Origin: CAYZPB01 sp964568525
Lineage (GTDB): Bacteria; Bacillota; Bacilli; Tepidibacillales; Tepidibacillaceae
Reading direction: 5' to 3'
Length of the DNA stretch: 54,394 nucleotides
Assembly (NCBI GenBank): GCA_964568525.1
Contig: CAZMPM010000005.1
Location: forward strand, 1-54,394
In this document: positions 16,500-25,136 of the stretch, piece after piece
Layout of the letters: every line of letters starts with the position of its first letter
How positions within the stretch are numbered: position 1 is the stretch's first letter
Notes under the pieces: model-generated
What the model was told of the DNA's origin: nothing
The model's database searches: none
The model's input: the letters and a program-made list of their open reading frames with translations, nothing else
Program-made: the position numbers and the translations under genes

Positions 16500-18107
16500 T
16501 TACTTTATTAATGACTTTCCAGTCATCTCGCAAGGTTGTTCAATACCTAGTAATTCCAGGATTGTCGGTGCAATATCGGCCAGAACGCCGCCATCACGCA
16601 ATTTCAATCCCTCTTTCGTAATGATTAACGGCACCGGATTAGTTGAATGTGCCGTAACCGGATTACCATCCGCAGCAAGCACCACATCAGCGTTACCGTG
16701 GTCCGCTGTAATCAGCGTGATACCGCCTAACTCATTTATATAATCTACGATAGCCCCCACATTGGCATCGACCGCTTCCACTGCTTGGATTGTCTCAGCC
16801 ATTTTGCCTGTGTGTCCTACCATATCACAATTTGCATAGTTCAGAATAATAACATCGTAATCGCTTATAGCAAGTTCTTCTTTCAACGCCGCTGTCACCT
16901 GATACGCACTCATCTCCGGTTGCAAATCGTAGGTGGCAACTTTTGGCGAAGGAATCAGGATACGTTCCTCATCCTCATACTGCAGCTCATTACCGCCATT
17001 AAAAAAGTAGGTAACGTGCGGGTATTTCTCTGTTTCGGCAATCCGCAGTTGCTTCAGACCCTGCTGTTGCAGAACATCTCCCAAAGTATTACATAAATCA
17101 ATCGGTTCATATGCTACATTAACATACAAATCCACACTGTATTGTGTCAATGAAACATAATGAATATTGCCCGGGAAATCATCGTCGGTTGCAGACTCAG
17201 TGGCTGACACATCCACTGACTCCACGCCAGACTTTTTGGACCGCCGATCAAAAGCCGTAAACTCCGCTTCATCTTCCGTAAACGCCCGCGTCAGCTGAAT
17301 CGCCCGATCAGGTCGGAAGTTGAAAAAGATAATTGCATCGCCGCTTTTGATAGTGCTAATCGGTTGATTAGCAGTAGCACTCGTTTCATTAACAACAACA
17401 ATCGGCTTAACAAATTCATCATATTCGCCCCGTGCATACGCAGCTTTAACCGCAGTCACAGGATCTGTCGTCCGCTCACCTTCGCCATAAACCAGAGCAC
17501 GATAAGCACGTTCTACTCGTTCCCAGCGGTTATCGCGGTCCATTGCATAGTAGCGCCCCATCACTGTGGCGAGCTGGCCAACGCCAATTTCAGCTAACTT
17601 CGCTTCCAACTCCTGCAGGTAGCCAACGCCACTATCAGGGGATACATCACGCCCATCAAGAAAAGCGTGAACATAAACCTCGCTCAATCCAGCTTTTTTT
17701 GCCAACTCTAACAGCGCGTACAAGTGTGTATTATGACTATGTACACCGCCATCAGACAGCAAGCCGTATAAGTGTAGTTGCTGTTTATTACAAAGCGCAT
17801 ACTCCATAGCAGCAAGTAGCACTCCATTCTCATCAAACGAACCATCCACAATCGCTTGCGTAACGCGTGTTAAATCTTGATAGACGATCCGACCAGCGCC
17901 AAGATTAAGATGCCCAACTTCCGAATTGCCCATCTGCCCTTCCGGTAAGCCGACAGCTAGTCCACTTGCACAAAGTTCCGTATGTGGATACTTTGCGAAT
18001 AAACGATCAAGGTTCGGCGTCTGCGCCTGTTTAATTGCGTTGCCGTAGCTCTCCTCCCGCAATCCGTAACCATCCATTATGATTAGAAGCAATGGTTTCT
18101 TACTCAT
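16500..18107 (-). CDS. gpmI: 2,3-bisphosphoglycerate-independent phosphoglycerate mutase
   Basis: 535 residues, about 20 longer than usual. It interconverts 3- and 2-phosphoglycerate with two manganese ions. The metal site and phosphorylated serine are visible: Asp12 in LLIIMDGYG, Ser62 in QMGNSEVGHLN, then HAFLDGRDV, and near the C-terminus NYANCDMVGHTG and TADHGNAD. After FTAFDR there is a charged, Ser-rich insertion (RSKKSGVESVDVSATESATD) before the conserved IHYVSLTQY. Its start overlaps the tpiA stop by four bases. Confidence 0.97.
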   Translation of the reverse strand: MSKKPLLLIIMDGYGLREESYGNAIKQAQTPNLDRLFAKYPHTELCASGLAVGLPEGQMGNSEVGHLNLGAGRIVYQDLTRVTQAIVDGSFDENGVLLAAMEYALCNKQQLHLYGLLSDGGVHSHNTHLYALLELAKKAGLSEVYVHAFLDGRDVSPDSGVGYLQELEAKLAEIGVGQLATVMGRYYAMDRDNRWERVERAYRALVYGEGERTTDPVTAVKAAYARGEYDEFVKPIVVVNETSATANQPISTIKSGDAIIFFNFRPDRAIQLTRAFTEDEAEFTAFDRRSKKSGVESVDVSATESATDDDFPGNIHYVSLTQYSVDLYVNVAYEPIDLCNTLGDVLQQQGLKQLRIAETEKYPHVTYFFNGGNELQYEDEERILIPSPKVATYDLQPEMSAYQVTAALKEELAISDYDVIILNYANCDMVGHTGKMAETIQAVEAVDANVGAIVDYINELGGITLITADHGNADVVLAADGNPVTAHSTNPVPLIITKEGLKLRDGGVLADIAPTILELLGIEQPCEMTGKSLIK

Positions 18108-18859
18108 AACTCATCAACCACTCGTAGCATTTGCAAGAAACTATCTGGGTCTAAACTAGCTCCACCAACCAGAGCACCGTCGATTTCTTCTTCCTGCATA
18201 AATTCTGCAATATTATCTGCATCAACACTGCCACCGTAGAGAATCCGCACCTGCTTAGCAGTCTCCACTCCATAAAGTTGTGAAATATGCTGACGAATTA
18301 AGCCAATTACAGCATTCGCTACCTCTGGAGTCGCCGCATTCGCTGTTCCAATCGCCCAGATTGGTTCGTAGGCAATAATACTTTTTGCAATCTCGGCGGG
18401 GCTTAAATCCTCAATACCCCGCTCAACTTGCTCCGTAACTACTACCGCCGTTTTACCCGCAAGATATTGCTCTTCGTTTTCACCAACGCACAAAATCGGT
18501 ATTATTCCGACATCATGGGCAGTCCGCATTTTACGCATCAGCATTTCATCAGGTTCCTTGAAACCTTTACGTCGTTCCGAATGCCCAATGATAACATATT
18601 CTACCGCAAGTTCCTTCAACATTAACGCACTGATTTCCCCAGTAAAAGCGCCTTCTAGGCGACAACACATATTCTGTGCGCCAATAGCCACCGGTAAGGT
18701 TTCTCTGCGTTCATTTAGAACGTTTAAATTGGTATAAGGCGCACAAATAGCCGATTCAACCCCTTTCAGCTTAAAAACTCCTAATCTATCAAGATAATCA
18801 CGAGTCTCCTGCATAGTTTTATGCATTTTCCAATTAGCTACTATAATTGGCTTTCTCAT
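18104..18859 (-). CDS. tpiA: Triosephosphate isomerase
   Basis: 251 residues, the normal length. It interconverts dihydroxyacetone phosphate and glyceraldehyde 3-phosphate. Catalytic residues are visible: Asn9 and Lys11 (VANWKMHK), His93 (VIIGHSERR) and Glu165 (AYEPIWAIGT), and the phosphate loop LYGGSVDADN is intact. It lies 24 bases downstream of pgk and overlaps gpmI, as part of the glycolytic operon. Confidence 0.98.
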   Translation of the reverse strand: MRKPIIVANWKMHKTMQETRDYLDRLGVFKLKGVESAICAPYTNLNVLNERRETLPVAIGAQNMCCRLEGAFTGEISALMLKELAVEYVIIGHSERRKGFKEPDEMLMRKMRTAHDVGIIPILCVGENEEQYLAGKTAVVVTEQVERGIEDLSPAEIAKSIIAYEPIWAIGTANAATPEVANAVIGLIRQHISQLYGVETAKQVRILYGGSVDADNIAEFMQEEEIDGALVGGASLDPDSFLQMLRVVDEL

Positions 18860-18883
18860 CTAATCACCTATCCTTAACTATTT

Positions 18884-20065
18884 TTACTTATCATCTAGCG
18901 CAACTACTGCCGGCAACTGTGTACCTTGTGCTATGTCTAGCGATGCACCACCGCCAGTTGAGATGTGCGAAATCTTCTCGACGACATCAGCTTTTTTGAG
19001 TGCAGCAAGCGAGTCACCACCACCAACGATTGTAACCGCACAAGAGTTTGCTACCGATTCCGCAATTTGTACTGTTCCCTTAGAAAATTTATCAATTTCA
19101 AAAAGTCCCATCGGTCCATTCCAAATTATCAGTTTCGCACAAGCAATCGCCACCGTATATTGCATGACCGTTTCCGGTCCAATATCCAGCGCATAGACAT
19201 CTTCAGGAATTGCATCAATCGGCACAACCCAAGACTCAGCATCTTCAGAAATCTCCCGTGCTACAACAACGTCAACCGGGATCATTAGTTTGACACCCAT
19301 CTGCTCTGCCTGGAAGATAAGCATCTGCGCCAGTTCGATTTTGTCCTCTTCAAGAATTGATTTACCAACCTCATATCCCATAGCCTTAATAAAGTTATTA
19401 GCTAGCCCGCCGCCGATCAGAATATTATCCGCCCGGTCAAGCAGACTGCTGATTACCTCAATTTTGTCCTTCACTTTAGCACCACCGATGATTGCGGTGT
19501 ATGGATGAGCCGGACTTATTAGATGTTCACCCAGAACTTTTATCTCCTTAAGCATTAAAAGACCAGCTACAGCTGGCAAAAACTCCGCAATACCCGCAGT
19601 CGACGCATGTGCCCGATGTGCAGTGCCGAAAGCATCATTTACATATAGATCGGCTAACTCCGCAAACTCTTTCGAAAGATTTGTGTCGTTAGTCTCTTCG
19701 CCTGGATGGAAACGTACATTTTCCAGCAAAATAATATCGCCTTTATTCATTTTTGCTACAGCATTTCTTACATCAATACCTGTTGATTCGCTTAAACTGA
19801 GTACTGGTATGCCAATTAATTCAGCCAATCGATCTCCAACTATTTTTAGACGTAGTTCCTCATCAACCTTGCCTTTCGGTCTGCCACGGTGACTAGCTAA
19901 AATCAGCTTTCCACCCCTATCGACTATGTACTTTATCGTTGGTAGTGCCTCAATAATTCTAGTGTCATCGCTTATCGTTCCGTTGTAGACCGGTACATTG
20001 AAGTCTACTCTGCAAAACACCCTTTTGCCATCTAAATCTACGTCAAGTACTGATTTTTTCTCCAA
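18884..20065 (-). CDS. pgk: Phosphoglycerate kinase
   Basis: 393 residues. It transfers phosphate from 1,3-bisphosphoglycerate to ADP. The N-terminal substrate domain carries RVFCRVDFNVP and LILASHRGRPKGK; the C-terminal nucleotide domain carries IIGGAKVKDKIEV, IIWNGPMGLFE and TIVGGGDSLAAL. The start is a TTG at 20065, eight bases after GGGAGG, with no in-frame ATG nearby. It is the first gene of its operon here: gapA and cggR, which usually precede pgk in Firmicutes, are absent and replaced by tRNA-Arg and clpP on the other strand. A TATAAT at about 20097-20102 on the minus strand may be the -10; no good -35 is seen. Confidence 0.97.
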   Translation of the reverse strand: MEKKSVLDVDLDGKRVFCRVDFNVPVYNGTISDDTRIIEALPTIKYIVDRGGKLILASHRGRPKGKVDEELRLKIVGDRLAELIGIPVLSLSESTGIDVRNAVAKMNKGDIILLENVRFHPGEETNDTNLSKEFAELADLYVNDAFGTAHRAHASTAGIAEFLPAVAGLLMLKEIKVLGEHLISPAHPYTAIIGGAKVKDKIEVISSLLDRADNILIGGGLANNFIKAMGYEVGKSILEEDKIELAQMLIFQAEQMGVKLMIPVDVVVAREISEDAESWVVPIDAIPEDVYALDIGPETVMQYTVAIACAKLIIWNGPMGLFEIDKFSKGTVQIAESVANSCAVTIVGGGDSLAALKKADVVEKISHISTGGGASLDIAQGTQLPAVVALDDK

Positions 20066-20237
20066 AGAAATAGCCTCCCATCCATCTCATTCACTCATAT
20101 TATATTCATTTGAACACTATTTTCTCTTATATTCTAACACGAATTTGCGGGAACTTCCTTATCAAAGTACAGATATTTCAGGAAAATATGTGAATTTAGC
20201 AAAAATCTCGTTTAACAAGTTTAAATGAGGTTGTAAC

Positions 20238-20266
20238 TTGCTAATCAAGGCAAGTGAATGTATAAT
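20238..20266 (+). promoter_or_regulatory. Promoter of tRNA-Arg
   Basis: TTGCTA (20238-20243), a 17-base spacer and a perfect TATAAT (20261-20266) end 13 bases before the tRNA 5' end. Confidence 0.8.
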
Positions 20267-20278
20267 TTACTATGGTAT

Positions 20279-20356
20279 GCGCCCGTAGCTCAGTGGATAG
20301 AGCACTGGTTTCCGGAACCAGGTTTGTCGGGGGTTCGAATCCCTTCGGGCGTACCA
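20279..20356 (+). tRNA. tRNA-Arg (anticodon CCG)
   Basis: A cloverleaf with a 7-base acceptor stem GCGCCCG/CGGGCGT (G-U at pair 1-72), D-arm GCTC..GAGC, anticodon stem CTGGT/ACCAG with loop TTCCGGA (CCG at 20312-20314), a T-arm with TTCGAAT, and encoded CCA. It reads the Arg codon CGG. It stands alone between divergent pgk and clpP with its own promoter. Confidence 0.96.
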
Positions 20357-20377
20357 TTTATGTATTGCATTTTGCTC

Positions 20378-20407
20378 TTTGACCTTTGCTGACTAAACGA
20401 TTATAAT
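20378..20407 (+). promoter_or_regulatory. clpP promoter with CtsR-like operator
   Basis: TTGACC (20379-20384), a 17-base spacer and TATAAT (20402-20407) form a strong housekeeping promoter. The -35 is part of TTTGACC-TTT-GCTGACT (20378-20394). This fits the tandem heptamer operator of the heat-shock repressor CtsR (TTTGACC, three bases, TTTGACC) with a degenerate second half. Confidence 0.75.
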
Positions 20408-20473
20408 TTGTATTATAGTAATTAGCAGAATTGTATTCTCAATATAGAGTATTAACTAAGGAGGACAACATTT

Positions 20474-21076
20474 ATGAGCTATTATGTACCAATGGTAGTA
20501 GAACAGACCAATCGTGGCGAACGCGCTTATGACATTTACTCGCGTTTATTAAAAGATCGCGTTATTTTTTTGGGAAGTCCAATTGATGACGGCGTTGCAA
20601 ACACCGTAATTGCACAACTGCTATTTCTAGCTGCTGAAGATCCTGAAAAAGATATTAGTTTATACATCAATAGTCCCGGCGGTTCAATCACTGCAGGAAT
20701 GGCAATTTACGACACAATTCAATATATTCGCCCGGACGTTTCAACAATCGCGATCGGGATGGCGGCATCAATGGGCGCTTTTCTCTTAGCTGCTGGAACT
20801 AAAGGTAAAAGATTTGCGCTCCCAAACAGCGAAATTATGATTCACCAGCCATTAGGCGGTACGCAAGGTCAAGCAAGTGATATTCAGATCCATGCGAGAA
20901 GAATTTTAGAGATGAAGGATAAGCTAAACGAAATTCTTGCAGAACGAACAGGGCAACCGATTACAAAAATAGCAATCGATACTGATCGTGATAATTTCTT
21001 ATCCGCAGAAGAAGCGAAGGCATATGGTATTATTGACAACATCATTACTTGTGCTCCGAAAGTAACAAAAGCATAG
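20474..21076 (+). CDS. clpP: ATP-dependent Clp protease proteolytic subunit
   Basis: 200 residues. It forms the double-heptamer protease chamber and degrades substrates delivered by ClpX/ClpC, including proteins carrying the tag of the ssrA gene in this window. The catalytic triad is visible: Ser99 (GMAASMGAFLLAAG), His124 (IMIHQPLGG) and Asp173 (DRDNFLSAEEA). No propeptide beyond the usual few residues is present. The start has AAGGAGG about ten bases upstream. It is a single gene bounded by the CtsR-type promoter and a terminator shared with cysK. Confidence 0.98.
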   Translation: MSYYVPMVVEQTNRGERAYDIYSRLLKDRVIFLGSPIDDGVANTVIAQLLFLAAEDPEKDISLYINSPGGSITAGMAIYDTIQYIRPDVSTIAIGMAASMGAFLLAAGTKGKRFALPNSEIMIHQPLGGTQGQASDIQIHARRILEMKDKLNEILAERTGQPITKIAIDTDRDNFLSAEEAKAYGIIDNIITCAPKVTKA

Positions 21077-21084
21077 AAATGTTC

Positions 21085-21115
21085 AAGGTGCCTCACCTAC
21101 GGTGTCAGGCACCTT
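21085..21115. terminator. Bidirectional terminator between clpP and cysK
   Basis: AAGGTGCCT (21085-21093) pairs with AGGCACCTT (21107-21115) and the inner CACC/GGTG extends the stem with a two-base bulge. It lies between convergent clpP and cysK. The T tracts are short, so termination may be modest. Hairpins with this GGTGCCT/AGGCACC core recur between genes in many Bacillales (from memory). Confidence 0.7.
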
Positions 21116-21129
21116 ATAAATTTTACACC

Positions 21130-22077
21130 TTATAGATCTTGATATAGTGGCGTACTTAAATAGCGTTCGCCCCCGGAAGCGGCGACCGTGACAACGCGCT
21201 TACCAGCGCCCAATCGCTCCGCGATTTTCGTAGCGGCGTAGATTGTCGCCCCACTTGAGATGCCTACCAGAATACCCTCCGCTCGTGCCAACTTACGCGC
21301 AGTGTGATACGCCTGCTCCGTTGTCACTAACATCAACTCATCATAAATATCTGTATCAAGGATAGGCGGCACGAACCCAGCGCCAATGCCTTGGAGCTGG
21401 TGTGCTCCGGGCTTGCCACCCGCTAGAACCGGCGAATCATGCGGCTCAACGCCGACTATTAATAACCCACCAGCGGAGCCGGACACCGCCGCATTTGCCC
21501 GGAGCACCTGGCCAACGCCAGTGATCGTGCCGCCGGTGCCGATACCTGCCACGAACGCATCGATTCTGCCATCCATTTGTTGAATAATCTCCGGTCCCGT
21601 ATAAAGCTGATGAGCACGAGGATTAGCCGGATTTCTAAATTGTTGCATCAGGTAATAACCGTACTCCGCAACTAACTCATTAGCTTTATCAATTGAACCC
21701 TGCATTCCTAATGCTGGCTCGGTTAAGATTAATTCTGCGCCATAGGCGCGCATTAACGTTTGCCGTTCCTTGCTCATCTGAGCAGGCATTACAATAACTG
21801 CACGGTAGCCTTTGGCTGCAGCAATCAGACAGATCCCGATGCCCGTATTCCCACTTGTCGCTTCAATCAGCGTGTCACCTGGTTTAATCGCACCCGCTTC
21901 TTCTGCCTCTTGAACCATTTGCAGTGCAATCCGATCCTTAATCGAGCCACCTGGGTTATAATATTCCAATTTAACGAACACATCGGCGCTACCCGGCGCC
22001 AATTTATGTAACTGAATCATCGGTGTTCTACCAATCAGCTCGAGAATACTATTGATACTAACATGTTTACTCATCAT
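21130..22077 (-). CDS. cysK: Cysteine synthase (O-acetylserine sulfhydrylase)
   Basis: 315 residues from the ATG at 22077; ATGs at 22083 and 22074 are alternatives. The GGGAG site is six bases from 22077. It makes cysteine from O-acetylserine and sulfide. The PLP lysine is in NPGGSIKDR (about residue 47), with the substrate loop EATSGNTGIG, the phosphate loop GIGTGGTITGVG and the C-terminal GISSGAT. The start overlaps the end of whiA, so cysK is the last gene of rapZ-yvcK-whiA-cysK. A cysteine gene after whiA is not the standard Bacillus arrangement. A cystathionine beta-synthase-like role is less likely at this length. Confidence 0.93.
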   Translation of the reverse strand: MMSKHVSINSILELIGRTPMIQLHKLAPGSADVFVKLEYYNPGGSIKDRIALQMVQEAEEAGAIKPGDTLIEATSGNTGIGICLIAAAKGYRAVIVMPAQMSKERQTLMRAYGAELILTEPALGMQGSIDKANELVAEYGYYLMQQFRNPANPRAHQLYTGPEIIQQMDGRIDAFVAGIGTGGTITGVGQVLRANAAVSGSAGGLLIVGVEPHDSPVLAGGKPGAHQLQGIGAGFVPPILDTDIYDELMLVTTEQAYHTARKLARAEGILVGISSGATIYAATKIAERLGAGKRVVTVAASGGERYLSTPLYQDL

Positions 22078-23017
22078 ACTCATCTCCCTTCAGCTTACTA
22101 GCAATCTCTTCCAGTTTGCGTAAGCGGTGGTTAACCCCAGATTTGCTTATTTGACCACCCGGCATCAGTTCACCCAATTCCTGAAGTGAAGCCTCCGGAT
22201 ATTGCAACCTGACTTCGGCCATCTCCTGTAGTCTAGTCGGTAAATTCTCCAGCCCAATCTCGCGCGAAATTAAGCGAATAATCTCTGCTTGCCGTACACC
22301 CGTATCGGACATCTTCTTCAGATTAGCCTTTTCACAATTAACAATCCTATTCACTGAATTACGAATATCGCGAACTATGCGCACATCTTCAAACCTCAGC
22401 AATGCTTGATGCGCCCCAATCACACTGAGAAAATCCGAGATTTTTTCACCCTCTTTAAGGTAGATGAAGTAGCCCTTTTTACGCTCGCTCCACTTTGCAT
22501 TCAATCTAAAATGATTAGCCCACTTAGCCAGGTCCTCTGCATGCTCTAGGTAGCTCGTACTAATCTCTAGATGATATGAGCCACTTTCCGGATTGTTAAG
22601 TGAGCCGGTTGCCAGAAATGCACCACGCAGATAAGCACGTTTGCAAGCAGTATCCGCAATTAGCGCCGGATTGATGCGTGAACTATATACAAACCCTGCA
22701 CCCTCCGTAATCTTTAGCTCTTGCAGAATCTCCTCAACATTATTTAATAAGCGGACCAAATAGACGTTATTTTTCTTCAATCGCATCTTTTTACGCACCA
22801 TAATCTCCGCTGAAATAGCAAAAACATCCTTGAGCAAAGTAAAGATTTTACGCGCAATGGCGGCGTTTTCCGTCTGTACTTCAAGGACTAACTTGTGGTT
22901 GCTAATATTAACCGTACCATTCATCTGTACTAAGGCAGATAGTTCAGCAATTCTACACGCGCGTTCCTCATCAATTACCATTGCGAGTTCGCGTTTTGTC
23001 TCGGCAGCAAAGGACAT
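22067..23017 (-). CDS. whiA: WhiA-type DNA-binding regulator
   Basis: 316 residues. The N-terminal two thirds resemble the LAGLIDADG homing-endonuclease fold without catalytic acidic residues (AYLRGAFLATGSLNNPESGSYHLEI at about residues 130-155). The C-terminal part is the helix-turn-helix (LPTRLQEMAEVRLQYPEASL, then SKSGVNHRLRKLEEIA) seen in WhiA of Firmicutes and Actinobacteria. In Bacillus it affects cell division and chromosome segregation. It follows yvcK after 23 bases and overlaps cysK. Confidence 0.96.
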   Translation of the reverse strand: MSFAAETKRELAMVIDEERACRIAELSALVQMNGTVNISNHKLVLEVQTENAAIARKIFTLLKDVFAISAEIMVRKKMRLKKNNVYLVRLLNNVEEILQELKITEGAGFVYSSRINPALIADTACKRAYLRGAFLATGSLNNPESGSYHLEISTSYLEHAEDLAKWANHFRLNAKWSERKKGYFIYLKEGEKISDFLSVIGAHQALLRFEDVRIVRDIRNSVNRIVNCEKANLKKMSDTGVRQAEIIRLISREIGLENLPTRLQEMAEVRLQYPEASLQELGELMPGGQISKSGVNHRLRKLEEIASKLKGDEYDE

Positions 23018-23040
23018 TGCGCCACCTCATTTCAGCATAA

Positions 23041-24006
23041 TCATATCTCTTTTAATAGTTGCAGAATCTGATTAGCGATTTTCTCCTCATCATGTCGAAT
23101 ATAAGTACCACATTTCAGAAAATCACCAATAATCAATTTGTAATCCTGCTCCATTAAATAATCAGCATCATTTTTCTCACAGCTCACCGGCACTGCATCC
23201 TCCAATGAGTACTGCTCAAGTAATTCCGGAGTTATTAGCTCGCTATTTACAATTACATAATCAATAAAACCTTCACCAACATGGTTTTCCAGCGCTCTTA
23301 CGTGGTCGCGAACGGTATAATCGTCCGTCTCGCCCGGCTGCGTCATCACATTGCAGATAAAGACTTTCTTTGCAGGCGACTTCACAATCGCTTCGCGTAA
23401 ATCAGGCACCAGCAAATTCGGAATAATACTTGTGTATAGGCTACCTGGACCCAGCAGAATCAGATCTGCTTCCATCACTGCGGACAGCGCATTATCGATC
23501 GGTTTCGCATTTGCCGGCTCAATAAAAACTCGCTTGATCGGCTTACCAGCAAGCGGTATTCTGGACTCACCCTCCACAATCGTGCCATCCTCATACTCGG
23601 CGAACAACGTAATCTTTTTGCCCGATGCCGGTATTACTCGCGCCTTAATCGAAAGTACCTTAATCAACTTATTAATTGCCACAACAAAATCACCGGTAAG
23701 GTCATACATTGCCGCAATCAGTAAATTTCCTATCGTGTGTTCTGTCAGTCCCTCTCCGCGTTTAAAACGATATTGCAAAAGCTGCTCGAGCTCAGGATCA
23801 ACCGTCGCGAGTGAGATTAGCACGTTCCGAATATCCCCAGGTGGCGGAATATCAAAATCCTTCGTTAGCATGCCTGAACTGCCGCCATCATCTGCAGCTG
23901 TAACAATTGCGTCGATGCCGATATCTAACTTTTTAAGTCCACGTAGGATAACGGAAAGCCCAATACCACCGCCAACGACTACAATTTTTTTCTGTTCACT
24001 TTCCAT
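23041..24006 (-). CDS. yvcK: YvcK (GlmR)-like gluconeogenesis factor
   Basis: 321 residues of the CofD-like/YvcK family, which binds UDP-GlcNAc and directs carbon to cell-wall precursors. Visible: the nucleotide-binding VVVGGGIGLSVILRGLKKL near the N-terminus, AADDGGSSGMLTKDFDIPPP, GDIRNVLISLA, HTIGNLLIAA and the LLGPGSLYTSIIPNLL segment. The start ATG is preceded by AGAGGT. It lies between rapZ and whiA as in most Firmicutes. Confidence 0.96.
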   Translation of the reverse strand: MESEQKKIVVVGGGIGLSVILRGLKKLDIGIDAIVTAADDGGSSGMLTKDFDIPPPGDIRNVLISLATVDPELEQLLQYRFKRGEGLTEHTIGNLLIAAMYDLTGDFVVAINKLIKVLSIKARVIPASGKKITLFAEYEDGTIVEGESRIPLAGKPIKRVFIEPANAKPIDNALSAVMEADLILLGPGSLYTSIIPNLLVPDLREAIVKSPAKKVFICNVMTQPGETDDYTVRDHVRALENHVGEGFIDYVIVNSELITPELLEQYSLEDAVPVSCEKNDADYLMEQDYKLIIGDFLKCGTYIRHDEEKIANQILQLLKEI

Positions 24007-24021
24007 GTTATCTACCTCTAT

Positions 24022-24909
24022 CTATTGTCGCTTTACTCGATCTACATCGATATCACGATGTTTACTTTTAATTGTCCATTCAGCCGAGAGACTATCTGCA
24101 ATCTGATCAGCGATTACTACTGAGCGATGTTTACCGCCTGTACAGCCAATCGCTATATGTAACTGACTCTTACCCTCTTTTTTATATTTCGGCAAAAGAT
24201 AACGCAATAGATCAATTAACTTCTCCAGAAACTCGCCTGTCTCTTGCCATTGCATTACATAATTGAAAACTTCCTCATCCTTACCAGTCTTGTCGCGCAG
24301 CATCTCAACATAATATGGGTTGGGCAGGACGCGAACATCTATCACCAGATCCCCATCAAGCGGAATCCCATATTTAAAGCCGAACGATGACACCATAACA
24401 GAAAAGACTTTAGTTCCCTCTTCATGCAGTAACTGTGTAACCTGCTCTTTCAGCTCGCGTGGTGCAAGCTTGCTTGTATCGATAATGTGATTAGCTTTGC
24501 CTTTAATCTCCTCTAATAATTGCCGCTCATGCAGAATCCCTTCCAGCGGCGATGCATCGCTAAACGCCGGGTGTTTTCTTCGCGTCTCTTTATAACGATT
24601 AACCAGCGTTGCATCATCAGCCTCAAGAAAAATAATCCGATAATCAATACTCTTAATCCTGTCCAAAGCGGTTAGCGCTTTCGTCAACTCACTAAAAAAC
24701 TCCCGCGTACGCATATCAATTACCAAAGCTACTTTGTTTAGGCTCTCACTCGATTTCTGCATCAAATCAATAAATGTTCGGATTAAGACCGGCGGCAAAT
24801 TATCAACGCAGTAATACCCCAGATCTTCCAGACTTTGAATTGCAACAGTTTTACCGGCACCTGACATTCCGGTAATAATTACAAGTTGCATCTTTTCCTT
24901 CCGTTTCAT
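24022..24909 (-). CDS. rapZ: RapZ/YvcJ-family nucleotide-binding protein
   Basis: 295 residues from the ATG at 24909 (MKRKEKMQL), eight bases after AAGGA. An ATG at 24918 overlaps that site and a third at 24891 is also possible. The N-terminal P-loop domain has the Walker A GMSGAGKT; the C-terminal domain has the family motif GCTGGKHRSVVIADQIA. In Bacillus (YvcJ) it hydrolyses GTP and affects competence; in E. coli it is an RNA adaptor controlling glmS. It is the first gene of rapZ-yvcK-whiA-cysK, a unit tied to amino-sugar and cell-wall supply. Confidence 0.95.
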   Translation of the reverse strand: MKRKEKMQLVIITGMSGAGKTVAIQSLEDLGYYCVDNLPPVLIRTFIDLMQKSSESLNKVALVIDMRTREFFSELTKALTALDRIKSIDYRIIFLEADDATLVNRYKETRRKHPAFSDASPLEGILHERQLLEEIKGKANHIIDTSKLAPRELKEQVTQLLHEEGTKVFSVMVSSFGFKYGIPLDGDLVIDVRVLPNPYYVEMLRDKTGKDEEVFNYVMQWQETGEFLEKLIDLLRYLLPKYKKEGKSQLHIAIGCTGGKHRSVVIADQIADSLSAEWTIKSKHRDIDVDRVKRQ

Positions 24910-25001
24910 CGCTAACATCCTTACTCTATAATCTATTTGTTTTAATCATACATTATCTGCAATCGATTGACTAGCACTCATCACAGCAGAAAAATGCACA
25001 G

Positions 25002-25026
25002 AAAAAAGCGCGGACCAGATCCGCGC
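25002..25026 (-). terminator. Terminator of the trxB operon
   Basis: On the minus strand GCGCGGA, a five-base loop and TCCGCGC are followed by six T. It is a strong intrinsic terminator ending the long ctpA-to-trxB transcript. The rest of 24919-25136 holds no gene that I can support. Confidence 0.95.
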
Positions 25027-25136
25027 CGTCAAATGATATCTTAGAAAGGGGGTAACTCAACTACAGTATAAACCCCAAATGTTTCATTTGTATTACACAA
25101 TTATTAAGTAATTATTACAAAATGTCATTTTCCCGC

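Noticed and set aside
23351..24106. A 251-codon open frame on the plus strand opposite yvcK
   Set aside because: It is antisense to a well-recognised conserved gene, has no ribosome site and its translation is low-complexity Ser/Ile-rich; it is a shadow of yvcK codon use.
25061..25087. Eight-codon minus-strand frame (MKHLGFIL) between trxB and rapZ
   Set aside because: No ribosome site, and it lies between the trxB stop and its terminator; nothing supports translation.
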